A stretch of DNA of 64,000 nucleotides from Mycolicibacterium diernhoferi (GTDB taxonomy: Bacteria > Actinomycetota > Actinomycetes > Mycobacteriales > Mycobacteriaceae): the NCBI RefSeq assembly GCF_019456655.1, contig NZ_CP080332.1, forward strand, positions 1,984,001 to 2,048,000, given 5' to 3'. The notes beneath the pieces are model-generated. The model saw only the letters and a program-made list of their open reading frames with translations, had not been told where the DNA came from and searched no databases. Each line of letters begins with the position of its first letter. The first letter of the stretch is position 1. A program made the translations under genes and the position numbers. Below, in pieces: positions 44,407 to 53,847 of this stretch.

Positions 44407-44767
44407 ATCGCCATGGTGGAGTGCGGTGCCGACATATTCGGCGGCGTCGTCACCGGGTTGTGGATAACCGGCGGAGTCTGTGTGGGTGCGGCTGAAATCC
44501 CTAGGGTGAGATCGAGCTGAGGGCTGCTGATCCGCTCGGCGTCCGCCGGGTACACAGCCGTACGGTCGATCTCGGGCCGAGTTCGAGCTGAGGGTCGTCG
44601 GTATCGGTTGTGGGGCGGAAGCACGCGACCGTGCGATCGATCTCGCCCTAGGGTTTCTGGCGGGGTGTCACCGGCCGGAGCGGGCCCGCAGTGAACACTT
44701 TCTCAAATCTGCCTAGCCGGTCGTGGTCCAAGTGTTAGACACGAGGAACGGACCGAAGGAGTTGACC
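44407..44767. other. Non-coding region with repeats upstream of the amidohydrolase
   Basis: 361 bp without a gene. It contains the inverted/direct repeat array described at 44499-44653 and, at its right end, the AAGGAG ribosome site of the amidohydrolase. Confidence 0.5.
44499..44653. repeat. Spaced inverted repeat CCCTAGGGTGAGATCGA with internal repeats
   Basis: The left arm (44499-44515) and the right arm (44637-44653) are inverted copies with 16 of 17 matching. Between them TCGAGCTGAGGG occurs twice (44512-44523 and 44583-44594). The centre has a further short palindrome, CTCGGGCCGAG. The function is unknown; it may be an operator array or small mobile repeat. Confidence 0.55.
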
Positions 44768-46528
44768 GTGTTCGACCTCAAGATCACCGGAGGCACCGTC
44801 GTCGACGGCACCGGGGCCGACCGTTTCACCGCGGATGTCGGCATCAAAGACGGCAAGATCGTCGAGGTCCGCCGACGCGGCCCCAACGATCCGCCGCTGG
44901 CCGGGCCGGCCGCCGAGACCATCGACGCCGCAGGCAAGATCGTCGCGCCCGGCTTCGTCGACATCCACACCCACTACGACGGGCAGGTCAGCTGGGACGA
45001 CCTGCTGGAACCCTCCAGCAATCACGGCGTCACCACCATCGTCGCCGGCAACTGCGGGGTCGGCTTCGCGCCGGTGCGGCCCGGTCAGGAACAGTGGCTC
45101 ATCGAGCTGATGGAAGGCGTGGAGGACATCCCGGGCACCGCGCTCACCGAGGGCATCACCTGGGGCTGGGAAACCTACGCCGAGTACCTGGACGTGATCG
45201 GGAGCCGGGAACTGGCCGTCGACATGGGCAGCCAGATCGCGCACGGGACGGTGCGCGCCTACGCGATGGGGGAGCGGGGCGCCCGTAACGAGCCCGCCAC
45301 CGCCGAGGACATCGCGGCGATGAGCGCACTGGTACAAGAGGCCATCGAGGCTGGGGCCCTGGGCTTTTCGTCCTCGCGGACGCTGGCACACCGGGCCATG
45401 GACGGCGAGCCGGTGCCCGGCACCTTCGCCGCCGAGGACGAACTGTTCGCGCTCGGGCGGGCCACCGCCGCCGGTGGCGGCGCGGTCTTCGAACTCGCCC
45501 CGCAGGGCGCGGCCGGCGAGGACATCGTCGCGCCTCGAAAAGAACTGGAGTGGATGCGCCGCCTCGGCGAGGAGATCGACTGCGCGCTGAGCTTCGCCCT
45601 CATCCAGGTCGACGCCGACCCGAATCTGTGGCGCGAACAACTCGAGCTGTCCGCGGCCGCGCATCAGGCGGGCAGTCGGCTCTACCCCCAGGTGGCGGCC
45701 CGGCCGTTCGGCATGCTGCTCGGGTTCCCGGGCCACCACGCCTTCACCCACCGGCCCACCTACCGCCGGCTCAAGGCCGAGTGCAGCCGTGAGGAACTCG
45801 CCGCCCGCCTCGCCGAACCGGCTGTGCGCCAGGCGATCCTGTCCGAGCAGGATCTGCCCCTCGACCCGAACGTGCTGTTCGACGGCATGTTCGCGCTGGC
45901 GCAGTACTCCACCGAGCGGCTGTACTCGCTGGGGGAGCCACCGGACTACGAGCCCACCCCGGACCGGACGGTCGCCGCCATCGCCCGGGACCGCAACCAG
46001 GATCCGTTGGCCACCATGTACGACCTGATGCTCGAAGCCGACGCCGCCACCATGCTGATGCTGCCGATGTTCAACTACGCCGACGGCAACCACGACGCCA
46101 TCCGGGAGATGATGACCCACCCCGCCGGTGTGCTGGGCCTGTCCGACGGCGGCGCGCACTGCAGCATGATCTGCGACGCCTCCTATCCGACGTTCCTGCT
46201 CACGCACTGGGCGCGCGACCGGCACCGGGGCGAGAAACTTCCGCTGGAATACGTGGTCCGCAAGCAATCCCACGACACCGCACAGCTGTTCGGGCTCACC
46301 GACCGCGGCGTCATCGCGGTGGGCAAGAAGGCCGACATCAACGTCATCGACCTGGACGCGCTCACCCTGCACGCCCCGCGGATGGCCTACGACCTGCCCG
46401 CCGGCGGACACCGGCTCGTGCAGGGCGCGTCCGGCTACACCGCGACCATCGTCAACGGGGTGATCACGCGACGCGACGGTGTGGACACCGGTGCCCGCCC
46501 GGGCCGGCTCGTCCGCGGTGGTCGCTGA
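44768..46528 (+). CDS. N-acyl-D-amino-acid deacylase-type amidohydrolase
   Basis: 586 residues of the amidohydrolase superfamily. Metal-binding HTHYDGQ, the HGVTTIVAGNCGVG block, LSDGGAHCSMICD and a C-terminal KKADINVIDLDAL are typical of D-aminoacylase/dihydroorotase-like enzymes. The substrate cannot be told from sequence. The GTG at 44768 was chosen because AAGGAG lies 7 nt upstream. Confidence 0.85.
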   Translation: MFDLKITGGTVVDGTGADRFTADVGIKDGKIVEVRRRGPNDPPLAGPAAETIDAAGKIVAPGFVDIHTHYDGQVSWDDLLEPSSNHGVTTIVAGNCGVGFAPVRPGQEQWLIELMEGVEDIPGTALTEGITWGWETYAEYLDVIGSRELAVDMGSQIAHGTVRAYAMGERGARNEPATAEDIAAMSALVQEAIEAGALGFSSSRTLAHRAMDGEPVPGTFAAEDELFALGRATAAGGGAVFELAPQGAAGEDIVAPRKELEWMRRLGEEIDCALSFALIQVDADPNLWREQLELSAAAHQAGSRLYPQVAARPFGMLLGFPGHHAFTHRPTYRRLKAECSREELAARLAEPAVRQAILSEQDLPLDPNVLFDGMFALAQYSTERLYSLGEPPDYEPTPDRTVAAIARDRNQDPLATMYDLMLEADAATMLMLPMFNYADGNHDAIREMMTHPAGVLGLSDGGAHCSMICDASYPTFLLTHWARDRHRGEKLPLEYVVRKQSHDTAQLFGLTDRGVIAVGKKADINVIDLDALTLHAPRMAYDLPAGGHRLVQGASGYTATIVNGVITRRDGVDTGARPGRLVRGGR

Positions 46529-46545
46529 AAGACGGGCGCGCTGAG

Positions 46546-48066
46546 CTACAGCACGCCGAGGATGTCGTTCTTCATCGCCTCGGCCTCGGTGCCGAACACC
46601 GCCTGCACGCTGTTGCCGACCTCGATCACCCCGGCCGCGCCCAGACTCTTCAGCCGGGCCTGATCGACCTTGGCCGGGTCGGCCACCTCCATCCGCAGCC
46701 GGGTGATGCAGGCGTCGACGTTGACCAGGTTCTCCCGCCCGCCGAAGGCCGCGATCACCTGCTCGACGCGGCTGTCCTCGGCGGTCACCGCGGTGGTTCC
46801 GGCACCCTCACCCAGGTTGGCCGCCTCCTCGGCCGCGAACTCCGCCTCGGGTTCGCGACCCGGCGTGCGCATGTTCCACCGGGTGATCGCGAACCGGAAC
46901 AACAGGTAGTAGACGACGAAGAACACCACACCCATGCCGATCAACAGCGGGATGTTCTTGGCCGCCGGGGCGGTGCCGTACAGCAGCAGATCGATCAGGC
47001 CCGCCGAGAACGAGAACCCCAGATGGATGTCGAGCAGATACGCGATCGCCAGAGACAACCCGGTCAGCACCGCGTGGATGATGTACAGCGGGAACGCCAC
47101 GAACATGAACGCGAATTCCAGCGGCTCGGTGACCCCGGTGAGGAATGCGGTCAGCGCCGCGGCGGCGAGGATGCCCACCGCGACCTTGCGCTGCTTCTTG
47201 TTCGCCACATGGATCATCGCCAGCGCGGCGGCGGGCAGACCGAACATCAGGATCGGGTAGAAGCCGGCGGTGAGATGCCCGCCGGTCGGGTCGCCGGCCG
47301 CGAACCGGGTCAGCTCACCGGTGACGATGTTGCCGTCCGGGGTCTGATAGTCGCCGTAGAGGAACCATATATACGAGTTCGGGATGTGATGCAACCCGAA
47401 CGGGATCAGCATCCGGTTGGCGAACCCGTACACGAACGCCCCGAAAGCCCCAGCGCCACCGATGAACTGGCCGAGGCTGGTCAGCCCGGCATCGAAGATC
47501 GGGTAGAAGTAACTCATCGCGAACGCCAGGAACAGCGAGGCCAGCGACACCACGATCGGCACGAACCGTCGGCCCCCGAAGAAGCCCAGATAGGACGGCA
47601 ATTCGATGGTGTGATACCGGTCGAACAGCCATGCGGTGAGCAGGCCCACCACGATGCCGGCGAACACGCTGTAGTTGATCAGCGCCTGATCGCCGTTCTT
47701 GTCGACCTCACCGGCCAGCACGATCGGCGACATCGTCTTGAACACCGCCTCGACCACCAGGTAGCCGACCACCGCGGCCAGCGCGGTGGACCCGTCGGCC
47801 TTCCGTGCGAAACCGATGGCCACACCGACGGCGAACAGCAGCGGCAGATTCGCGAACACCGCATCGCCGGCCGCGCTCATCGCCTTGAAGAACGCCCCGA
47901 TCACCGGCGCCTCGATGCGGCCCAGCAGATCGGGTTGACCCAACCGGAGCAGGATGCCCGCGGCCGGCAACACCGCGATCGGCAGCATCAGACTCTTGCC
48001 GAGGCGCTGTAACTGCGCGAATCCCGGAATGCGGGTACTGCTATGACGTTTCGTGGACCCCCTCAT
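46546..48066 (-). CDS. nagE: PTS N-acetylglucosamine-specific EIIBC transporter
   Basis: 506 residues. The membrane EIIC domain (about 20-390, [20 protein letters not shown] at its start, [11 protein letters not shown]) is followed by an EIIB domain with the phospho-accepting Cys453 in [12 protein letters not shown]. It imports and phosphorylates GlcNAc. EIIA is separate (crr). GlcNAc rather than glucose specificity is inferred from the divergent nagB-nagA genes. No EI/HPr genes are in the window. Confidence 0.92.
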   Translation of the reverse strand: MRGSTKRHSSTRIPGFAQLQRLGKSLMLPIAVLPAAGILLRLGQPDLLGRIEAPVIGAFFKAMSAAGDAVFANLPLLFAVGVAIGFARKADGSTALAAVVGYLVVEAVFKTMSPIVLAGEVDKNGDQALINYSVFAGIVVGLLTAWLFDRYHTIELPSYLGFFGGRRFVPIVVSLASLFLAFAMSYFYPIFDAGLTSLGQFIGGAGAFGAFVYGFANRMLIPFGLHHIPNSYIWFLYGDYQTPDGNIVTGELTRFAAGDPTGGHLTAGFYPILMFGLPAAALAMIHVANKKQRKVAVGILAAAALTAFLTGVTEPLEFAFMFVAFPLYIIHAVLTGLSLAIAYLLDIHLGFSFSAGLIDLLLYGTAPAAKNIPLLIGMGVVFFVVYYLLFRFAITRWNMRTPGREPEAEFAAEEAANLGEGAGTTAVTAEDSRVEQVIAAFGGRENLVNVDACITRLRMEVADPAKVDQARLKSLGAAGVIEVGNSVQAVFGTEAEAMKNDILGVL

Positions 48067-48073
48067 TCGGGGC

Positions 48074-48079
48074 AGCCTA
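48074..48079 (-). promoter_or_regulatory. Putative -10 (TAGGCT) of nagE
   Basis: On the minus strand TAGGCT lies 7 nt upstream of the nagE ATG and fits TAnnnT, suggesting a leaderless or near-leaderless transcript. It faces the crr -10 across a 68-bp divergent region where a NagC/DasR-like regulator could bind. Confidence 0.35.
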
Positions 48080-48121
48080 AACGAGAACAGGCGAACCCGA
48101 GACCGTGTTCGGCAACGCTCG

Positions 48122-48127
48122 TACTGT
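48122..48127 (+). promoter_or_regulatory. Putative -10 (TACTGT) of crr-nagB-nagA
   Basis: TACTGT fits TAnnnT and lies 7 nt before the crr ATG, again the leaderless arrangement. Confidence 0.35.
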
Positions 48128-48134
48128 GGACACC

Positions 48135-48596
48135 ATGCCGACGAAGGTTCTCGCTCCGGTGCCCGGACGGATGGTCGTCCTCGGCGACGTGCCCGACCCG
48201 GTCTTCGCCCAGGGCATGGTCGGGCACGGCGCCGCGATCGACCCGCCGCGCGAGGTGCTCACCGCCGTCGCACCCGTCGGCGGCACCCTGCTCAAACTGA
48301 TGCCGCACGCCTACGTCGTGCTGACCGAGGCGAAGGTGGGGGTGCTGGTGCACCTCGGGCTGGACACCGTCGCGTTGAAAGGGCAGGGCTTCACCACGCA
48401 TCTGCAGCAGGGCGACCCGGTCAGCGCCGGGCAGCCGGTGATCACCTATGACGTCCCGGCGATCGTCGCCATGGGGCTCAACCCGATCGTGCCGGTGGTG
48501 GTGATGGACGAACGCGAGGCCGCCAACATCGCGGTGACCGCCGCACCGGATGCCCCCATCGCCGCGGGGGCCGAATTGTTCGTGGCCAACCGCTGA
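48135..48596 (+). CDS. crr: PTS EIIA component, glucose/GlcNAc family
   Basis: 153 residues, a complete EIIA-Glc fold. Two conserved histidines are visible: His58 (MPHAY) and the phospho-accepting His73 (VLVHLGLDT). It passes phosphate from HPr to the EIIB of NagE. Starts 8 nt after a putative -10; the stop overlaps the nagB start (TGATG), so it leads the crr-nagB-nagA operon. Confidence 0.92.
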   Translation: MPTKVLAPVPGRMVVLGDVPDPVFAQGMVGHGAAIDPPREVLTAVAPVGGTLLKLMPHAYVVLTEAKVGVLVHLGLDTVALKGQGFTTHLQQGDPVSAGQPVITYDVPAIVAMGLNPIVPVVVMDEREAANIAVTAAPDAPIAAGAELFVANR

Positions 48597-49381
48597 TGGA
48601 AGTCATCATCACCGCGGGTCCGGCCGAGATCGGGGTGCTCGCCGCCGACGCGGTCGGCGCGCTGCTGCACCGCAAACCCGACGCGGTGCTGGGACTGGCC
48701 ACCGGGTCGTCCCCGCTGGTGATCTACGACGAACTGGCGAACCGGCATGCGGCCGGGCAGATCTCGTTCGCCGCGGTGCGCGGCTTCACCCTCGACGAGT
48801 ATGTCGGGCTGCCCGCCGGCCATTCCGAGCGCTACCGCAACGTGATCGACGAGGTATTCGTCTCCCGGGTCGACTTCGCCGACGGCGCGGTGGCCGGCCC
48901 GGACGGGCTCGCCGCGGACATCCCGGCGGCCTGCGCGGCCTACGAGGACGCCATCCGCGCGGCCGGCGGCATCGACCTGCAGATCCTCGGCATCGGCACC
49001 GACGGGCACATCGGGTTCAACGAGCCCGGGTCCTCGCTGGCATCGCGCACCCGCATCAAAACCCTGACCGCCCAGACCCGGTCCGACAACGCGCGGTTCT
49101 TCGGCGGCGACATCGACGCGGTGCCCACCCGCTGTCTGACCCAGGGGCTGGGCACCATCCTGGACGCCCGGCACGTGATCCTGGTGGCCACCGGCCGGCG
49201 CAAGGCCGAGGCGGTGCACCATGTGGTGGAGGGCGCGGTGAGCGCCATGTGGCCGGGCACTGTGCTGCAGCATCATCCGCATGTGACGGTGCTGCTCGAC
49301 GAGGCCGCGGCCGGCCGGCTGCAGCTCGTCGACTACTACCGGGAGACCTATCGGGCCAAGCCCGAATGGCAAGGCCTCTAG
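48596..49381 (+). CDS. nagB: Glucosamine-6-phosphate deaminase
   Basis: 261 residues, standard NagB length. LGLATGSSPLVIYDEL binds phosphate, FTLDEYVGL holds the catalytic Asp region, and GIGTDGHIGFNEPG is the family signature. It converts glucosamine-6-P to fructose-6-P plus ammonia. The ATG overlaps the crr stop. Confidence 0.96.
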   Translation: MEVIITAGPAEIGVLAADAVGALLHRKPDAVLGLATGSSPLVIYDELANRHAAGQISFAAVRGFTLDEYVGLPAGHSERYRNVIDEVFVSRVDFADGAVAGPDGLAADIPAACAAYEDAIRAAGGIDLQILGIGTDGHIGFNEPGSSLASRTRIKTLTAQTRSDNARFFGGDIDAVPTRCLTQGLGTILDARHVILVATGRRKAEAVHHVVEGAVSAMWPGTVLQHHPHVTVLLDEAAAGRLQLVDYYRETYRAKPEWQGL

Positions 49382-49382
49382 A

Positions 49383-50534
49383 ATGCTGCTGACCGCCGAC
49401 ACCCTGCTGACCGGCACGGAACTGTTGCGCCCCGGCTGGATTGACGTCGACGGTTCGACCATCCGGGCGGTCGGTGACGGGGTGCCCGCCGCCCGGACGG
49501 ATCTGGCGCTCGGCGCGGTGACCGTGGTGCCCGGCTTCGTCGACACCCATGTGCACGGCGGGGGCGGCGCCAACTTCTCGGCCGCCTCCCCCGAGGAGAC
49601 CGCCGCGGCCGTGGCGCTGCACCGCAGGCACGGCACCACCACGCTGATCGCCTCCCTGGTGACCGCGGGCCCCGATGAATTGCTGTCCCAGGTTCGCGGT
49701 TTGGCCGTCGACGTCCGAGCCGGGCTGTTGGCCGGTATCCATCTGGAGGGGCCGTGGCTGTCGGTGCGCCGCTGCGGCGCGCATGAACCCGCCCTGATGC
49801 GCGATCCGGACCCGGCCGAGATCGACCGGGTGCTGGCCGCCGGCGACGGCGCCGTGCGGATGGTGACGCTGGCCCCCGAACGTGACGGCGCGCTCGCGGC
49901 CATCGACCGATTCACCGCCGCCGGGGTGGTGGCCGCGCTCGGGCACACCGAGGCGGGTTATGCGCAGACCCGCCTCGCCATCGACGCCGGGGCCACCGTC
50001 GGCACCCACCTGTTCAATGCCATGCGGCCGATCGGCCAGCGGGAGCCCGGGCCCGTCATCGCCCTCATGGAGGACCCCCGGGTCACCGTCGAACTGATCA
50101 CCGACGGGGTGCACATCGACCCGGCGATCTACCGTCACGTCACCCGAAGCGTTGGGGTGCAGCGGGTCTCGCTGATCACCGATGCGATGGCGGCCACCGG
50201 CATGACCGACGGTCACTACGAGCTGGGGCCGCTCGGGGTGGATGTGGTGGACGGGGTGGCCCGGGTCGCGGGCACCGACACCATCGCCGGCAGCACCGCG
50301 ACCATGGATCAGGTGTTCCGGTTCGCCGTGGAGCACTGCGGGCGGGACTGTGACGATGACGATGCGCTCCTGCACGCGGTGGCCCAGTCCTCGCTCAACC
50401 CGGCCCGCGCGCTCGGGCTACCGGCGGCGGGGCTGGCGGCCGGGGCGGTCGCGGACCTGGTCGTGCTGGACGAGGACCTGGCCGTGGCCGGGGTGCTGCA
50501 CCGCGGCGACTGGGTCGTGGACCCGGCCGACTGA
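49383..50534 (+). CDS. nagA: N-acetylglucosamine-6-phosphate deacetylase
   Basis: 383 residues. VVPGFVDTHVHGGGG, IHLEGPWLS, GHTEAGYAQ, THLFNAMRP and LITDAMAATG are the NagA metal- and substrate-binding motifs. It deacetylates GlcNAc-6-P made by NagE, feeding NagB. Starts 1 nt after the nagB stop, so it belongs to the same operon. Confidence 0.96.
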   Translation: MLLTADTLLTGTELLRPGWIDVDGSTIRAVGDGVPAARTDLALGAVTVVPGFVDTHVHGGGGANFSAASPEETAAAVALHRRHGTTTLIASLVTAGPDELLSQVRGLAVDVRAGLLAGIHLEGPWLSVRRCGAHEPALMRDPDPAEIDRVLAAGDGAVRMVTLAPERDGALAAIDRFTAAGVVAALGHTEAGYAQTRLAIDAGATVGTHLFNAMRPIGQREPGPVIALMEDPRVTVELITDGVHIDPAIYRHVTRSVGVQRVSLITDAMAATGMTDGHYELGPLGVDVVDGVARVAGTDTIAGSTATMDQVFRFAVEHCGRDCDDDDALLHAVAQSSLNPARALGLPAAGLAAGAVADLVVLDEDLAVAGVLHRGDWVVDPAD

Positions 50535-50535
50535 G

Positions 50536-50769
50536 CTAGGGCCGGCAGCTACCGCCCAGCGCGCACGGCAACACCGCATCCATCCAGCCGTGATCGTTCT
50601 GCATGGTGGCCAGCAGCCACGCCCCGCCCAGCACCACCGCGAACGTCCCGGCCGCGAACAGCGCGACCACCAGCACCAGCAGCGCGATACCGGCGGGGGA
50701 ACCCCCGGCCATCAGCCGGACCGCGCGGACCACCACATCGATGATGCGCACCACGAGCATCAACACCAT
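50536..50769 (-). CDS. Small membrane protein
   Basis: 77 residues starting MVLMLVVRIIDVVVRAVRL, with one strong membrane helix (about 24-50, IALLVLVVALFAAGTFAVVL) and a short C-terminal tail with two Cys (PCALGGSC). Unrecognised but of a kind common in mycobacteria. Convergent with nagA, one base apart. Confidence 0.65.
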   Translation of the reverse strand: MVLMLVVRIIDVVVRAVRLMAGGSPAGIALLVLVVALFAAGTFAVVLGGAWLLATMQNDHGWMDAVLPCALGGSCRP

Positions 50770-50827
50770 GGGCGCCACTGTATCGGGGCTGAGTCGCCGA
50801 ATCCGGTGAGTAGAGCATGATGGGCGC

Positions 50828-51223
50828 ATGCCCGAGGAAACCGAACTCAATGTGCTGGGCGGACCACTGGAGCCGTGCGGTACCGACCCGATGACCGGCT
50901 TCTACCGTGACGGCTGCTGCTCGACGGGACCCGAGGACGCCGGCCTGCACACCATCTGCGCGGTGGTCACCGCCGAATTCCTGGAGCACCAGCGCTCCAT
51001 CGGCAACGATCTGAGCACCCCGATGCCGCAGTACCGCTTTCCCGGTCTGACGCCGGGGGATCGCTGGTGCGTGACGGCGGTGAACTGGCTGCGCGCCTAC
51101 CGTGACGGGTACGCGGCCCCGGTGGTGCTGGCGTCCACCCACGAACGCACGTTGGCGGTGGTCCCGCTGGAGGCACTGGCCGAGCACGCGGTGGACGTGC
51201 CCGACGACGCCAGCGACCTCTAG
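50828..51223 (+). CDS. DUF2237 family protein
   Basis: 131 residues, a complete DUF2237 protein: LNVLGGPLEPCGTDPMTGFY, DGCCSTGPEDAGLHTICA, PGDRWCVTAVNWL and ASTHERTLAVVPLE. The conserved Cys/Asp/His pattern suggests metal or ligand binding; function is unknown. The stop overlaps the convergent patatin gene by 4 nt. Confidence 0.9.
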   Translation: MPEETELNVLGGPLEPCGTDPMTGFYRDGCCSTGPEDAGLHTICAVVTAEFLEHQRSIGNDLSTPMPQYRFPGLTPGDRWCVTAVNWLRAYRDGYAAPVVLASTHERTLAVVPLEALAEHAVDVPDDASDL

Positions 51224-52893
51224 GTGATGTAGCGGTTGCGCCAGCGCTCGAACTTGTTGCGCGGCGGCGCAACCGCGGAGAGCACCTCGCTCATCGGGGA
51301 GGCCACCGACGCCGCCGCCACCCGCCGCGGTGGGTCCGCGGTTGCCGCCTCGTCCCACCAGATCGGTTGCAGCAGAGCCGATGTGATCGGGATGGCCTTG
51401 TCGACCCGTTTGTGCCCCCAGCTGCACGCCCGGTCGATCGAGGCGCGCGAGGGGGCCAGGTTCACCGGAGACAGGGTGGGGGAGAACCGGACGATGTGAT
51501 CGGAGTAGGGCAGGTTGCGCACCATCTGCAGCTGGATGGCCTGCGCGATGGGCGCCAGCCACAGATGGCGGGGATCCCACTGCGGGTGGAAACAGTCGAA
51601 CGCCAGATAGCAGGCGTTGCGGGTGCCCAGCCGGCCGTCGCGGATGCGTTTCCAGGCGAGTTCGACCGGCACATTGCTGGCGGTGCCGCCGTCCACGATG
51701 GCCGCCACGTCGTTGGCCGCCATCACCTCGTCCAGGATCGGCAGCATCTGCGGGTCGCGGGTCTCGTGATGCAGCACGCCGGGGATCGCCGAGGAGAACG
51801 ACGCGGCGTCAACGACATTGACGTTGCGGGTCAGGTCGTCCCCACCGACGACGATGGCCTTGACCACCCGGGAGTCGATGAACGCGGCGGCCTGCCACAG
51901 CCGGGCCGCGACCTCGGGCCCGACCCCGATGGGCAGGAACGGCAGGGTGCGCAGCTTGAGTACCGCGAGTTCCTGGTGCCGGAACTTGGCGGGCAGCGCG
52001 GCGAAGGACTGCCGGCGCACCCCGGCGACCACCGCGTCGAACGGGATGGCCAGATCGGTCATCCGCATCTGCTCCCCGTCCGGGCGGGTGAACAGCGCCT
52101 CGGCGAACAGGTCGAACCGCAGGGAGAACACCCCGGTCAGGCCGTGCCTGCGGCGTAGCTGTTCGGGCCCCAGGATGGACCGGTAGGACACCGTCTTGGC
52201 CCAGGCCACATACTCCTCGATCGGCACCGGCAGCGAACGGGCCATCACCGACCCCATGACCGACCCGATCGACGAGCCGACCAGGTAATCGGGCACCTGC
52301 CCGGCCTCCAGCAGCCGCTGCATGCCGCCGATGTAGACGAAGCCCGCCCCGCCGCCACCGCCGAGCACGGTGACCAGCTTCTTGTGCCCGACCTCGGCGT
52401 CCAGTTCGGCCGGCGAGAAACGACTGGCGTGCCGCTCGGCGAGCGCGCGCCGCTGCACGTCCTGATCGTCGGCCAGGGTGCCGAGCACCGCGGACGCCGC
52501 CCGCAGTGCGGTCACCCCGTGCTTCTCCTCGCGCAACGGCCCGTGCAGGGCGTCGGCGACCCGCAGCTGCCAGGCGGCCTGCTCGGCGCCCACGGATACG
52601 TCGCCGCGGCCGCGGGTGCCGCCCGGCCCGGCCGCGCCCGGCTCGAAGTCGGACAGCTTGGCGAAGTTGATCAGGTACCGCAGCTTGCGCAGCTGTTCGG
52701 CGCTGAGCACTCCCGGGTTGGCCAGGTTCAGCCGGACCAGCCGGTTCTCCATCTTCTGCAAGGCCAGCGCCGGGTCGGCGGAGGGCAGCTCGGCCTCGTG
52801 CGCCTCGGCGTTCTCCAGTTCCTCGGCGGAATCGGCCGGTTCGGTGTCATCGAACGGGGGCTGCAGCACAGACGCCACTCTAGGTGGCCTCAT
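51220..52893 (-). CDS. Patatin-like phospholipase
   Basis: 557 residues. An N-terminal DUF3336-like region precedes the patatin domain, with the oxyanion loop GGGGGAGFVYIGG, nucleophile GSSIG and catalytic dyad DGG (IVDGGTASNVP). This long form resembles the yeast/plant Tgl/SDP1-type lipases in domain order and occurs in mycobacteria with roles in acyl-lipid turnover. Start ATG 52893; GTG 52878 (GAGG 8-9 nt upstream) is an equally good alternative. Confidence 0.88.
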   Translation of the reverse strand: MRPPRVASVLQPPFDDTEPADSAEELENAEAHEAELPSADPALALQKMENRLVRLNLANPGVLSAEQLRKLRYLINFAKLSDFEPGAAGPGGTRGRGDVSVGAEQAAWQLRVADALHGPLREEKHGVTALRAASAVLGTLADDQDVQRRALAERHASRFSPAELDAEVGHKKLVTVLGGGGGAGFVYIGGMQRLLEAGQVPDYLVGSSIGSVMGSVMARSLPVPIEEYVAWAKTVSYRSILGPEQLRRRHGLTGVFSLRFDLFAEALFTRPDGEQMRMTDLAIPFDAVVAGVRRQSFAALPAKFRHQELAVLKLRTLPFLPIGVGPEVAARLWQAAAFIDSRVVKAIVVGGDDLTRNVNVVDAASFSSAIPGVLHHETRDPQMLPILDEVMAANDVAAIVDGGTASNVPVELAWKRIRDGRLGTRNACYLAFDCFHPQWDPRHLWLAPIAQAIQLQMVRNLPYSDHIVRFSPTLSPVNLAPSRASIDRACSWGHKRVDKAIPITSALLQPIWWDEAATADPPRRVAAASVASPMSEVLSAVAPPRNKFERWRNRYIT

Positions 52894-52906
52894 CCATCCC
52901 CGGCGC

Positions 52907-53101
52907 TCACTCGTCGGAGCGCTCCCGGCACCCCACGAACGCCAGCAGCGCCGGATCCGACGAGACGAACCGCTCGACCTCCTCACCGCCGTCGCAGCGC
53001 AGCAACGCGATGGTCAGCCGGCCGGGGGTGCGGGCCACCACCTGCCAGTGCGCTCCGGAGTCCTCCCACCTGCGCAATTCCTCGATCCGGTCCCGGGTCA
53101 T
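52907..53101 (-). CDS. Small conserved-type hypothetical protein
   Basis: 64 residues (starts MTRDRIEELRRWEDSGAHW). Its beta-rich middle (LTIALLRCDGGEEVERFVSS) resembles short actinobacterial proteins of unknown function. It ends 13 nt before the patatin start, so an operon is likely, and diverges from mbtK. Confidence 0.65.
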   Translation of the reverse strand: MTRDRIEELRRWEDSGAHWQVVARTPGRLTIALLRCDGGEEVERFVSSDPALLAFVGCRERSDE

Positions 53102-53182
53102 GTCCCTACCATCGCACCTGTGACGCAGTCCCACATGCGTAGCGGACTCCCGCATCGGACGGTTAGGTAGGGTCGGGGGCAA

Positions 53183-53824
53183 ATGATCGAGATTGACGCC
53201 GAGACCGACGACGAGCTGCCGATTCTTCCGCGCGAGCTGACGAATGTTCCCGATGAGGTCTGTCGGGTCGGTCCGCCGCAGATTCCGGTGATCGAAGAGC
53301 CGTACGGCGCCCGGCTGGTCGACCCGGACGTGCACGCGGAGCTGATCTCGGAGTGGATGAACATGCCGCACCTGGTGGAGTCCTGGGAATCCGCGTGGCC
53401 CCCGGAGCGTTGGCGGCTGTATCTCAAAGCTCAACTGGCCGGGACGTTCTCACGCCCGTACCTGACCAGCCGCAAGGGCGAGGACATCGGCTACATCGAG
53501 CTGTACCGGGCGGCAAAGGATTCCATCGCCACCCGCTATGACGCGCACCCGCACGATCTCGGCATCCACGCCGCGATCGCGGACACCAAACTGGTCAACC
53601 GGGGCATCGCGCCGCGGATGCTGCCCAAGCTGATGAGGGATCTGTTCGACCTCGAACCCGAGTGCCGGCGCATCATGTTCGACCCGGACCACCGCAACAC
53701 CGGGGCACGGCGGCTCGTCGAGTATGTGGGCTGCACGTTCCTCGGCGAGCACCAGATGTCGAACCGCAAGATGGCGCTGTACGTCTTCCCGCGCACACCC
53801 GAGGACATCCCGGCGCACAGGTAG
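53183..53824 (+). CDS. mbtK: Mycobactin lysine N6-acyltransferase MbtK
   Basis: 213 residues, a GNAT-fold acyltransferase of the siderophore type: EWMNMPHLVESWESAWPPE, GYIELYRAAKDSI, DLGIHAAIADTKLVNRGIAP and IMFDPDHRNTGARRLVEYVG. MbtK transfers a long acyl chain from MbtL to the lysine of mycobactin. Convergent with mbtN, as in the M. tuberculosis mbt-2 locus. A TTAGGT half-site lies upstream but not a full iron box. Confidence 0.9.
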   Translation: MIEIDAETDDELPILPRELTNVPDEVCRVGPPQIPVIEEPYGARLVDPDVHAELISEWMNMPHLVESWESAWPPERWRLYLKAQLAGTFSRPYLTSRKGEDIGYIELYRAAKDSIATRYDAHPHDLGIHAAIADTKLVNRGIAPRMLPKLMRDLFDLEPECRRIMFDPDHRNTGARRLVEYVGCTFLGEHQMSNRKMALYVFPRTPEDIPAHR

Positions 53825-53847
53825 CCACCCGCGCGCCGGTGTGATGA

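Noticed and set aside
44735..46411. 558-codon minus-strand frame opposite the amidohydrolase
   Set aside because: No recognisable domain, biased composition, and it mirrors a well-supported enzyme gene.
53163..53181. TTAGGTAGGG upstream of mbtK as an IdeR box
   Set aside because: Only about 9 of 19 positions match the consensus; one half-site is present but the other is absent.
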